Source: an uncultured Ruminococcus sp.
GTDB lineage: Bacteria; Bacillota; Clostridia; Oscillospirales; Ruminococcaceae
Assembly (NCBI GenBank): GCA_900538575.1
Contig: UPZA01000039.1
Location: 1 to 5,572, forward strand
Length of the DNA: 5,572 nt
Direction: 5' to 3'
The translations under genes were made by a program, and so were the position numbers. Below, piece after piece: positions 1-4,918 of the stretch. A model generated the notes under the pieces. That model saw only the letters and a program-made list of their open reading frames with translations. It had not been told where the DNA came from and ran no database searches. Position 1 is the first letter of the stretch. Each line of letters starts with the position of its first letter.

Positions 1-70
1 TTATCCACCTGCCTGCCGACCATGCGGAAAAACCCTTGATTTCCGTGGACTTTTATCGCCCTAAATGCGT
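1..70. other. unassigned left edge, no supported gene
   Basis: I see no gene here that I can defend. By hand count the first 60 bases are 31/60 G+C, richer than most of the thiamine operon, so this could be the tail of an upstream gene or element cut by the window edge. Candidate tails are a plus-strand frame stopping at 62-64 and a minus-strand frame stopping at 3-1. Neither carries a recognisable motif. Another plus-strand frame stays open from 3 to 152, but it runs through the promoter and half of the first riboswitch and is probably chance. Confidence 0.3.
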
Positions 71-74
71 AGAC

Positions 75-103
75 TTGACTTTTGGGGACTTCTTAACTAT
101 AAT
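75..103 (+). promoter_or_regulatory. sigma-A type promoter of the thiamine operon
   Basis: The -35 box TTGACT (75-80) and -10 box TATAAT (98-103) are separated by exactly 17 bp, close to the housekeeping consensus. Transcription would start near 109-111, at the 5' edge of the first TPP aptamer, so the whole riboswitch is in the transcript. No comparable promoter is visible between the two riboswitches or between the thi genes. Confidence 0.85.
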
Positions 104-108
104 AATAC

Positions 109-195
109 TCAAGCAGGGGGACTACCTTGTAGTTGAGAAGGTTAAAACCTGACCCTTTGAACCTGTTGGCTAATACCAACGCAGGGAGCTGAAGA
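109..195 (+). promoter_or_regulatory. TPP riboswitch (THI box), first of two in tandem
   Basis: This is a complete thiamine pyrophosphate aptamer. A G-run (116-120) pairs with CCC (153-155) as P2. ACTAC/GTAGT (121-125/129-133) forms P3. The conserved TGAGA pyrimidine-binding loop is at 134-138 and a small AGGT/ACCT hairpin at 139-150. TGAACCTG is at 158-165, the TTGG/CCAA stem with its TAATA loop at 166-179, and the conserved GCAGGGA at 181-187. P1 probably closes through AGC-like bases near 112-114 and GCT at 188-190. TPP binding should favour the terminator at 215-246 and switch the operon off. Every core element matches the family consensus as I recall it. Confidence 0.95.
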
Positions 196-214
196 ATACA
201 GATTCGTATTTTTT

Positions 215-246
215 GGACATTCTCTGTTTTGGGAATGTCCTTTTTT
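215..246 (+). terminator. intrinsic terminator of the first TPP riboswitch
   Basis: A 10-bp stem (215-224 with 231-240, core GGACATTC/GAATGTCC) has a 6-nt loop and is followed directly by six T (241-246). It lies 20 nt after the aptamer and is its expression platform. Just upstream, 191-199 can pair with 206-214 using two G-U pairs. That alternative stem overlaps the end of P1 and may take part in switching, but I cannot draw an exclusive antiterminator with confidence. Confidence 0.93.
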
Positions 247-270
247 AATTGAATAAGATATGATATGTGT

Positions 271-349
271 TTGCGAGGGAACTGAACAAGTTGAAAAAGG
301 TAAGACCTGACCTCTGGACCTGTCGGCTAATACCGGCGTAGGGAAGCAA
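271..349 (+). promoter_or_regulatory. TPP riboswitch (THI box), second of two in tandem, variant core
   Basis: A second full TPP aptamer. P1 is TTGC/GCAA (271-274/346-349), P2 is GAGG/CCTC (275-278/311-314), and P3 is AACT/AGTT (280-283/289-292). A small AGGT/ACCT hairpin (298-308) matches the one in the first copy. The TCGG/CCGG stem with TAATA loop is at 323-336, followed by GCGTAGGGA (336-344). Two positions differ from copy one and the usual consensus: the loop reads TGAAA (292-296) in place of TGAGA, and the junction reads TGGACCTG (315-322) in place of TGAACCTG. It remains a clear family member, but its TPP affinity may be altered. Its P1 3' strand, GCAAT (346-350), can pair instead with ATTGC (364-368), a possible part of the switching mechanism. 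Confidence 0.92.
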
Positions 350-375
350 TTTCTTACGCTCGTATTGCGTCTGAA

Positions 376-410
376 AGAGCTTCTAATTGTTTTAGAGGCT
401 CTATTTTTTT
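376..410 (+). terminator. intrinsic terminator of the second TPP riboswitch
   Basis: An 11-bp stem (376-386 with 392-402, one G-U pair) closes a TTGTT loop and is followed by seven T (404-410). It ends 18 nt before the tenA start codon and just before the tenA Shine-Dalgarno site, so it is the last gate before the operon. A weak alternative pairing, GCTC (358-361) with GAGC (377-380), could open the stem. That part is speculative. Confidence 0.93.
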
Positions 411-428
411 ATCTTAGGAGGATCAAAC

Positions 429-1103
429 ATGGCATTTATGAAAGACATCTTAACCCACAACATCCCCATTTGGGAAGAATGTGCAGCTACCCCATTTGTG
501 CAGGAAGTGCAAACTGGAAAGCTACCTCTTGAAAAATTCAAGAGATATATGATTCAGGATAGTATCTATCTGAAAAACTATGCCCGCATATACGGAAAGG
601 CAATTTTTCATGCTGCTACATTAAGAGAAATTCAGCTTTACTACTCCATGCTGAACTTTGTAAATGATACGGAATCGGAAGTGCGGCTGGATTATCTAAA
701 GCAATTTTGCATAACAGATGATGATATTGAACTGATCGCCCCTTTGCCTGAAAATCAAAATTACATTGATTTCATGTTTGAGATTGCGTCACATGGAAAG
801 AATGAAGAAATTTTAATGGCGGTTCTTCCCTGTATGCTAAGTTACAGCTATATATTCCGCAAATTGGCGGCTGTTCCTACAAGCAGACAGTCAAGATATT
901 GGGACTTTATCAAAGATTATGCGGATGAACAATATGCAGAAAGCTGCAAAGAATGGTCTGCTTTTGCAGAGCATAAATGTGCCGGGTTATCAGTAGCAAA
1001 TAAAAAGTATCTGGCTGATATTTTTGAAAAAGCAAGTTTGTTAGAGCTTGCTTTTTGGAAGATGGCCTATCGGAACGAGAGAATGGAGGAAAATGCAAAA
1101 TGA
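429..1103 (+). CDS. tenA: TenA thiaminase II / aminopyrimidine aminohydrolase
   Basis: TenA hydrolyses aminopyrimidine products of thiamine breakdown to HMP, feeding pyrimidine salvage in the cytoplasm; family members can also cleave thiamine. The 224-residue all-helical protein has the family's usual length. Residues equivalent to the Bacillus subtilis TenA active site are present: Asp44 and Tyr47 (in QDSIY), Tyr112, the nucleophile Cys135 (in LPCMLSY), a tyrosine at 164, and Glu206 before the FW pair. An intact Cys supports true thiaminase II chemistry, unlike the Cys-less TenA_E branch. The start is set by AGGAGG (416-421) 7 nt upstream; Met4 would be too far away. It is the first gene after the tandem TPP switches and overlaps thiD by 4 nt (ATGA), so the two are probably translationally coupled. 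Confidence 0.95.
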   Translation: MAFMKDILTHNIPIWEECAATPFVQEVQTGKLPLEKFKRYMIQDSIYLKNYARIYGKAIFHAATLREIQLYYSMLNFVNDTESEVRLDYLKQFCITDDDIELIAPLPENQNYIDFMFEIASHGKNEEILMAVLPCMLSYSYIFRKLAAVPTSRQSRYWDFIKDYADEQYAESCKEWSAFAEHKCAGLSVANKKYLADIFEKASLLELAFWKMAYRNERMEENAK

Positions 1104-1903
1104 AAAAAGTATTGTCCATTGCCGGATCAGATTGCAGCGGAGGTGCAGGTATTCAGGCTGATTTGAAAACTTTTTCTGCTCACGGTGTATTTGGAATGAG
1201 TGTTATTGTTTCTGTTGTTGCAGAGAACACCAGCCGTGTTATCGACATCCAAGATATTACCCCGGATATGATTGAAAAACAGATTGACGCCGTATTTGAA
1301 GATATTGAAGTGGACGCAGTAAAAATCGGTATGCTTTCTACACCAGAATGTATGAAAGCGGTGGCAAAGAAACTATTACAATATAAGCCCCAAAATGTCG
1401 TAATCGACCCGGTTATGTATGCCAAAAATGGCTGCCCATTGATGAATCCTACGGCGGTTTCCACCTTGATAGACACAGTAATTCCACTGGCCGATGTACT
1501 TACTCCGAATATTCCAGAGGCAGAGAAAATAGCGGATATGCAGATTTCCACAGTTTCAGATATGGAGGCTGCCGCAAGAAAAATATATGCCATGGGTTGT
1601 AAGGCGATTGTTGTCAAGGGTGGACATCATATAGGAAATGCTGTTGATGTCCTATTTGATGGAGAAAATTTCTACCATTTTGAAACATCCCGCATTGATA
1701 CGAAAAATACTCATGGGACAGGCTGTACCTTTTCTTCTGCAATCGCTTCCCAGCTTGCAAAGGGAAAAAGTGTTCCGCTTGCAGTCGAATCTGCAAAGGC
1801 TTATGTCACAATGGCAATCGAACACTCTCTTGCGATTGGAAAAGGCTGTGGCCCGACGCACCATTTCTACGAATTGTATCAGCATGGTTTATCTAAAGAA
1901 TAG
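1100..1903 (+). CDS. thiD: ThiD hydroxymethylpyrimidine/phosphomethylpyrimidine kinase
   Basis: ThiD phosphorylates HMP and then HMP-P to HMP-PP, the pyrimidine donor for ThiE. The 267-residue ribokinase-fold protein shows the N-terminal substrate motif AGSDCSGGAGIQADLKT (8-24), DPVM, TPN followed by PEAE, the VKGGH strand, the anion-hole motif THGTGCTFSSAIAS from 204 (catalytic Cys209), and the C-terminal GKGCGPTHH. The start is at 1100. A longer in-frame reading from 1055 adds 15 unrelated residues inside tenA, while GGAGGA (1085-1090) sits 9 nt before 1100 and the conserved region begins at once. Residue 42 is Glu (VAENT) where the Salmonella enzyme has the HMP-contacting Gln44; this is probably a family variant. 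It overlaps tenA by 4 nt and thiE follows 11 nt downstream. Confidence 0.96.
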   Translation: MKKVLSIAGSDCSGGAGIQADLKTFSAHGVFGMSVIVSVVAENTSRVIDIQDITPDMIEKQIDAVFEDIEVDAVKIGMLSTPECMKAVAKKLLQYKPQNVVIDPVMYAKNGCPLMNPTAVSTLIDTVIPLADVLTPNIPEAEKIADMQISTVSDMEAAARKIYAMGCKAIVVKGGHHIGNAVDVLFDGENFYHFETSRIDTKNTHGTGCTFSSAIASQLAKGKSVPLAVESAKAYVTMAIEHSLAIGKGCGPTHHFYELYQHGLSKE

Positions 1904-1914
1904 GCAGGTGCAAA

Positions 1915-2556
1915 ATGAACTTTGATTATACACTTTATCTTGTTACTGATCGTCAACTAATGAGCTGCGATAGCCTGACAGAAGCGGTAGAACAGGCAAT
2001 TTTAGGAGGCTGCACAATGATACAACTCCGAGAAAAAGAATTGTCCTCATTAGAATTTTACAATCAGGCTGTTGCCGTGAAACAGGTTACGGATAAATAC
2101 CATATTCCCCTTATCATAAACGACCGGATAGATATTGCAATGGCTGTGCAGGTTACGGGGGTACATATTGGACAGCATGATTTACCTGCGGCTGCCGTCC
2201 GCAAAGTAATTGGGGAAAATATGCTGTTGGGAGTATCTGCATCTTCCATTGCAGAAGCAATACAGGCACAACAGGATGGTGCAGATTATTTGGGAGTTGG
2301 CGCAATGTTCCCTACTGGAACTAAAACCGACGCTGATTCTGTATCAATGGAAGAATTACAGAAAATCCGCGCAGCCGTTTCTTTGCCGATAGTTGTTATT
2401 GGCGGTATCAATAAGGGAAATGCAGGGCGTTTCAAGCCCATGGGAATTGACGGGCTGGCTGTTGTATCTGCCATCATAGCGCAGTCTGATATAAAAGCTG
2501 CTGCTGCGGAACTGAAAGATTTATTTTGCGGAAAGGAAAAGAAACATGGATTTTAA
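1915..2556 (+). CDS. thiE: ThiE thiamine phosphate synthase
   Basis: ThiE joins HMP-PP to hydroxyethylthiazole phosphate, giving thiamine monophosphate and pyrophosphate. The 213-residue TIM barrel has all the family landmarks: YLVTD (8-12), QLREK (37-41), INDR (68-71) with the Mg/pyrophosphate-binding Asp70, GVHIGQxDL (82-90) with Asp89, LGVS (105-108), the loop with TGTK and DA (134-140), VVIGGI (160-165), and DGLAVVSAI (179-187). The start at 1915 follows the thiD stop by 11 nt. Its Shine-Dalgarno is poor (AGGTG at 1906-1910, only 4 nt away), so reinitiation from thiD may matter. The 3' end overlaps the next gene by 11 nt. Its thiazole substrate must come from a gene outside the window or from uptake. 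Confidence 0.96.
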   Translation: MNFDYTLYLVTDRQLMSCDSLTEAVEQAILGGCTMIQLREKELSSLEFYNQAVAVKQVTDKYHIPLIINDRIDIAMAVQVTGVHIGQHDLPAAAVRKVIGENMLLGVSASSIAEAIQAQQDGADYLGVGAMFPTGTKTDADSVSMEELQKIRAAVSLPIVVIGGINKGNAGRFKPMGIDGLAVVSAIIAQSDIKAAAAELKDLFCGKEKKHGF

Positions 2557-3202
2557 TGCGGCAATCTTTGATTTAGATGGAACAATTCTGGATTCAATGG
2601 ATGTATGGGAGCATATAGATATTCAGTTTTTGAAAAAGAGAAATCTTCCCGTCCCGGAAAATTATGTAACTGAAATATGTGCAAGGAGTTTTGAGGAAGC
2701 CGCACAATATACCATTGATCTTTTTGGATTGCAGGAAACGGTAGAGGGAATTATTGAGGAATGGAATAATATGGCGGTCGAGGAATACAGTAACCATGTC
2801 GGTCTGCTGCCCCATGCCCTTGATTATCTTCTGCGCTTAAAAGAACATGGAATAAAACTTGCAGTTGCTACGGGGTTGCCGGAAAAGCTCTATATTCCAT
2901 GCTTAAAGAACAATTCTATTTTAGAATTATTTGACGCTCTATGTTCAACAGATGAGGTTCAGCGGGGAAAAGAATATTCGGATGTCTTTGAATTGGCCGC
3001 AAGAAAATTAGGGGTTGCACCTGAACACTGTATTGTGTTTGATGATGTGCTTCCAGCAATTAAAAGCGCAAAGGCAGCCCGTATGTTAGCAGGTGGGATT
3101 TATGATAAGTATTCCGCAGATCAGCGTACAGAAATAGAAAGGATTGCGGATATTTACTTACTTGATTTTCGGCAAGCACCGATCCCACACAAAGAGGTAT
3201 GA
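2546..3202 (+). CDS. HAD superfamily phosphatase in thiamine operon (candidate TMP phosphatase)
   Basis: A 218-residue haloacid dehalogenase-type hydrolase with a helical cap (C1 subclass, like beta-phosphoglucomutase/phosphatase). Motif I is FDLDGT (8-13; Asp9 nucleophile, Asp11 acid/base). The cap spans about 17-88. Motif II is Thr109 in ATGL, motif III Lys142 in GKEYSDVF, and motif IV Asp166-Asp167 in VFDDV, with D in place of the common E. All catalytic residues are present, so it should be an active phosphatase or mutase. The start is supported by AAGGA (2533-2537) 8 nt upstream; it overlaps thiE by 11 nt and the Nudix gene follows. Sequence alone does not give the substrate. Position directly after thiE suggests TMP to thiamine, the step needed where a thiamine pyrophosphokinase replaces ThiL. 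This is inference. Confidence 0.85.
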   Translation: MDFNAAIFDLDGTILDSMDVWEHIDIQFLKKRNLPVPENYVTEICARSFEEAAQYTIDLFGLQETVEGIIEEWNNMAVEEYSNHVGLLPHALDYLLRLKEHGIKLAVATGLPEKLYIPCLKNNSILELFDALCSTDEVQRGKEYSDVFELAARKLGVAPEHCIVFDDVLPAIKSAKAARMLAGGIYDKYSADQRTEIERIADIYLLDFRQAPIPHKEV

Positions 3203-3204
3203 AA

Positions 3205-3690
3205 ATGGAAAAATGGGATTTATATAATGCAAAACGGGAAAAGTCTGGAATAACAATGTGCCGTGGAGAAATCATACCCAAAGGGCTGTATCATTTATCT
3301 GTGAGTGTATGGATCGTCAACCAGCAGGGGCAGTATCTTTTATCACAGCGGCATCCGAAAAAGCAATACCCTCTTTATTGGGAATGTACGGGTGGTTCTG
3401 TATTTTCCGGGGAAACCAGCTTGCAAGGAGCAATCCGAGAGGTAAAAGAAGAATTAGGAATACTGCTTACTCCCGGAAGTGAAAAATTGATTTATCAGAC
3501 CAGACGGGAAAATGTGCAGGATTTTTACGATGTTTGGCTGTTTCATAGGGATATAAAGATTGAAGAAATGCGTTTACAGGAAACAGAAGTTGTAGATGTT
3601 CAATGGGTAAGTTCAGATAAGTTATTTGAGATGTTTCGCCTGAAACAACTGCATCCCCTGATTACCTATGTAGATCAGTTAATAGGCTGA
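3205..3690 (+). CDS. Nudix hydrolase, IDI/YfcD-like, in thiamine operon
   Basis: Nudix enzymes hydrolyse nucleoside-diphosphate-X and other diphosphates. The 161-residue protein carries a perfect Nudix box, G-x5-E-x7-REVKEELGI, beginning at the second Gly of CTGGS and ending near residue 86; the REVKEEL glutamates bind Mg. The N-terminal layout (WDLYNAKREK, RGEIIPKGLYH, then SVWIVNQQGQYLLSQR) resembles stand-alone Nudix proteins related to isopentenyl-diphosphate isomerase. The chosen ATG has GAGG (3194-3197) 7 nt upstream. An in-frame ATG at 3199 overlaps the HAD stop as ATGA but has its GAGG only 1 nt away. Last gene of the operon, with no terminator directly after it. The fungal Tnr3 Nudix domain and relatives act on TPP and damaged thiamine diphosphates, and E. 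coli NudJ on HMP-PP and TPP; a similar role here is inference. Confidence 0.88.
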   Translation: MEKWDLYNAKREKSGITMCRGEIIPKGLYHLSVSVWIVNQQGQYLLSQRHPKKQYPLYWECTGGSVFSGETSLQGAIREVKEELGILLTPGSEKLIYQTRRENVQDFYDVWLFHRDIKIEEMRLQETEVVDVQWVSSDKLFEMFRLKQLHPLITYVDQLIG

Positions 3691-3813
3691 AAAAACGCCG
3701 GGCGCGGAGGTATCAAAACATCTGTTGTCTAACACACTTTTATGGAGAAAAAATCAAATAAAACCAGTGATATCTTAGTTCCATATGGGATCAAACAAAA
3801 AACAGACCTACTG

Positions 3814-3827
3814 CTTATGCACATAAG
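3814..3827. repeat. 14-bp dyad upstream of the winged-helix gene
   Basis: CTTATG (3814-3819) and CATAAG (3822-3827) are perfect inverted arms separated by CA. The right arm overlaps an AAGGAG sequence (3825-3830), and the dyad sits 22 nt before the chosen start of the winged-helix gene. It could be an autoregulatory operator or a small RNA hairpin near the ribosome site. The rest of the 3691-3849 gap shows no clear promoter or terminator. Confidence 0.35.
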
Positions 3828-3849
3828 GAGAAGAAAGGATGTGAACAAT

Positions 3850-4272
3850 ATGGGCAAATTTTTAATATTATCCGTTGCAGACCACGAAGAACACATACTC
3901 AATAAAATTATAGAAACTATTGCAAACGAACCAGAGCTTGACCATATTGCTCTCCCACCCTCTAACACCAGCCTCTCCTTTCCAAACCTTGAAATTCGGC
4001 TAAAGGAGCAAACTGTATCCTGCAACGGTCAACTTGTTACTCTGACTTACCATGAATTTGCAGTTCTTGCATATCTGGCTCGTCATCCTGGCTGGGTATT
4101 CTCAGCCAGCCAGATTTACGAGGCTGTATGGGATAGAGATGGTGAACACTGCGGCACCGCCGTTGCCAGTGTCATCAGTCAGATCCGGCGCAAGTTGACG
4201 CCGGATACACCAAAGGGTGGCTATATCCGCACTGTACTGGGCAGTGGATATAAATTTGAATCCGTGATATAG
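3850..4272 (+). CDS. OmpR/PhoB-type winged-helix transcriptional regulator lacking a receiver domain
   Basis: A 140-residue putative DNA-binding protein. Residues about 45-140 form a full Trans_reg_C winged helix: LEIRL and the VSCNGQLVTLT hairpin, EFAVLAYLARHPGWVFS, the SQIYEAVW helix, a recognition helix in TAVASVISQIRRKL, and the wing GGYIRTVLGSGYKF. The N-terminal ~44 residues begin with a hydrophobic strand (KFLILSV) but are far too short for a response-regulator receiver, and no DD or phospho-Asp pattern is seen. AAAGGA (3834-3839) lies 10 nt before this ATG. GTG at 3841 and ATG at 3742 are in-frame alternatives; the last has no ribosome site. G+C reaches 37/60 in 4141-4200 against 19/60 in Nudix bases 3541-3600. 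Lacking an intervening terminator, it may be partly co-transcribed with the thi operon. Target genes are unknown. Confidence 0.8.
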   Translation: MGKFLILSVADHEEHILNKIIETIANEPELDHIALPPSNTSLSFPNLEIRLKEQTVSCNGQLVTLTYHEFAVLAYLARHPGWVFSASQIYEAVWDRDGEHCGTAVASVISQIRRKLTPDTPKGGYIRTVLGSGYKFESVI

Positions 4273-4277
4273 GAAAT

Positions 4278-4319
4278 GCCGGACATAGGCTTATTGGCTC
4301 TGTCCGGCGCTTCTTTTTA
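4278..4319 (+). terminator. intrinsic terminator after the winged-helix gene
   Basis: Perfect 8-bp GC-rich arms GCCGGACA (4278-4285) and TGTCCGGC (4301-4308) enclose a 15-nt loop and are followed by a T-rich tail (4311-4319). It starts 5 nt after the stop codon. It is the first convincing terminator downstream of the thiamine operon. Confidence 0.85.
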
Positions 4320-4334
4320 TATAAAATAAGGCTG

Positions 4335-4359
4335 CAAGTATTGCTTCCTGTGTTACTTG
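4335..4359. repeat. inverted repeat CAAGTA-N13-TACTTG
   Basis: Six-bp perfect arms (4335-4340, 4354-4359) lie between the convergent winged-helix and hxlR genes. Read on the minus strand, a T-rich stretch lies a few nt after the second arm, so it might help to end hxlR transcripts. The stem is short and the T-run is not adjacent, so this is weak. Confidence 0.3.
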
Positions 4360-4389
4360 AAAAAAACATATATAAATTCGACAAACGGC

Positions 4390-4413
4390 AGTCTACTCTT
4401 CCCCAAATAGACT
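4390..4413 (-). repeat. inverted repeat just downstream of hxlR
   Basis: AGTCTA (4390-4395) and TAGACT (4408-4413) are perfect 6-bp arms with a 12-nt loop, 2 nt past the hxlR stop codon on the minus strand. The position fits a transcript-end hairpin. No proper T-run follows directly on the minus strand, so I do not call it a terminator. Confidence 0.35.
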
Positions 4414-4415
4414 AT

Positions 4416-4769
4416 TTACAGTTTTGAACCACAAGGCGGTGTAATATCCAATCCTTCAAGAAAGTGTATTCCCCAGTTACACATAGAATCTAATACCGGA
4501 ATGATACTTTTTCCAAAGGCGGTAAGTGAATACAAGGTTTTAGGTGGTTTTTCTGGAATTACTTCTCTGTGAATCATGCCACATTCTTCTAAATCGCGAA
4601 GTTGTTGTGAAAGCATTTTAGGTGTGGCTTTTGGAATTAAGCGTTGTAATTCCATGTAGTGCAAAGGTTTTTCTATCAAATGCCAAAGAATGAGAGGTTT
4701 ATATTTTCCTCCAATCAGAAAAAGTGTGGCTTCCACTGGACAACTAAATTGATCTTTTTGATAATTCAT
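4416..4769 (-). CDS. HxlR-family (MarR-like winged helix) transcriptional regulator, likely redox sensor
   Basis: A 117-residue HxlR-type regulator, the normal family length. It shows the N-terminal Cys-Pro (C10), the GGKYKPLILWHL helix (20-31), the recognition region TPKMLSQQLRDLEECGMI (49-66), and the wing with PEKPPKTLYSLTAFG (72-86). Cysteines are C10, C63, C97 and C113. An N-terminal Cys at this place is the redox switch in YodB, CatR and HypR of Bacillus. The start is Met at 4769-4767: an in-frame upstream reading from 4832 adds 21 non-conserved residues, while AAGGAG (complement of 4783-4788) lies 13 nt upstream, a little long. It is divergent from the nitroreductase gene and very likely represses it and itself, with release by thiol oxidants or quinones. 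The regulatory link is inferred from family precedent. Confidence 0.9.
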   Translation of the reverse strand: MNYQKDQFSCPVEATLFLIGGKYKPLILWHLIEKPLHYMELQRLIPKATPKMLSQQLRDLEECGMIHREVIPEKPPKTLYSLTAFGKSIIPVLDSMCNWGIHFLEGLDITPPCGSKL

Positions 4770-4794
4770 TTTTATAAATTCACTCCTTTTTGGG

Positions 4795-4814
4795 TACTTT
4801 CTTTGAGGGAAGTA
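4795..4814. promoter_or_regulatory. candidate HxlR operator, TACTTTC-N6-GGAAGTA
   Basis: Seven-bp inverted arms (4795-4801 and 4808-4814) with one mismatch and a 6-nt spacer give a 20-bp dyad. It lies 26 bp upstream of the hxlR start codon and just beyond its ribosome site. The TACT/AGTA half-site style recalls YodB-type operators. A bound dimer could block hxlR expression, though the binding protein is not shown by the sequence. Confidence 0.5.
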
Positions 4815-4826
4815 TCTACCTGAAAA

Positions 4827-4851
4827 GTGCAATCTTGTTATTCTACTGCAC
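4827..4851. promoter_or_regulatory. second candidate operator dyad, GTGCA-N15-TGCAC
   Basis: Perfect 5-bp arms (4827-4831 and 4847-4851) with a 15-nt spacer straddle the proposed -35 box of the nitroreductase promoter. The place is right for repression. The short arms and long spacer make chance occurrence possible. Confidence 0.35.
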
Positions 4852-4862
4852 CATGTTAAAAT
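4835..4862 (+). promoter_or_regulatory. probable nitroreductase promoter
   Basis: The -35-like TTGTTA (4835-4840) and -10-like TAAAAT (4857-4862) have a 16-bp spacer. They place a start near 4869 and leave a ~50-nt leader before the nitroreductase gene. On the opposite strand TAGAAT (complement of 4840-4845) could be the hxlR -10 box, with a poor -35, so the two promoters may overlap. Confidence 0.5.
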
Positions 4863-4918
4863 TAGTATGACGATTGAATAAGTCCATTAAATTATACAGC
4901 ACAAAGAAAGGATTGACT

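Noticed and set aside
3..152. Open plus-strand frame from the window edge, stop at 150-152
   Set aside because: It runs through a near-perfect promoter and half of the first TPP aptamer, has no recognised motif, and its start is outside the window. Chance openness is more likely.
255..270. TATGAT at 259-264 as a separate promoter for the second riboswitch
   Set aside because: No -35-like hexamer lies 16-18 bp upstream; that position falls in the first terminator. The nearby TTGAAT is only 4 bp away.
1055..1099. Longer thiD start inside tenA
   Set aside because: The extra 15 residues are not family-like. The ATG at 1100 has a ribosome site at the right distance and begins right before the conserved AGSD motif.
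1180..1617. Long minus-strand frame opposite thiD
   Set aside because: It is the antisense shadow of a strongly conserved thiD. It has no ribosome site or recognisable domain.
3691..3715. GC-rich CGCCGGGCG next to an A/T-run as a terminator after the Nudix gene
   Set aside because: Only a 3-bp stem can form with a reasonable loop, and on the plus strand no T-run follows it.
3742..3849. Upstream ATG start for the winged-helix gene
   Set aside because: There is no Shine-Dalgarno before 3742 and the added residues look non-coding. The start at 3850, or possibly GTG 3841, fits better.
4770..4832. N-terminal extension of the HxlR gene
   Set aside because: It would place the putative operator dyad and the AAGGAG ribosome site inside the coding region and would make the protein longer than the family norm.
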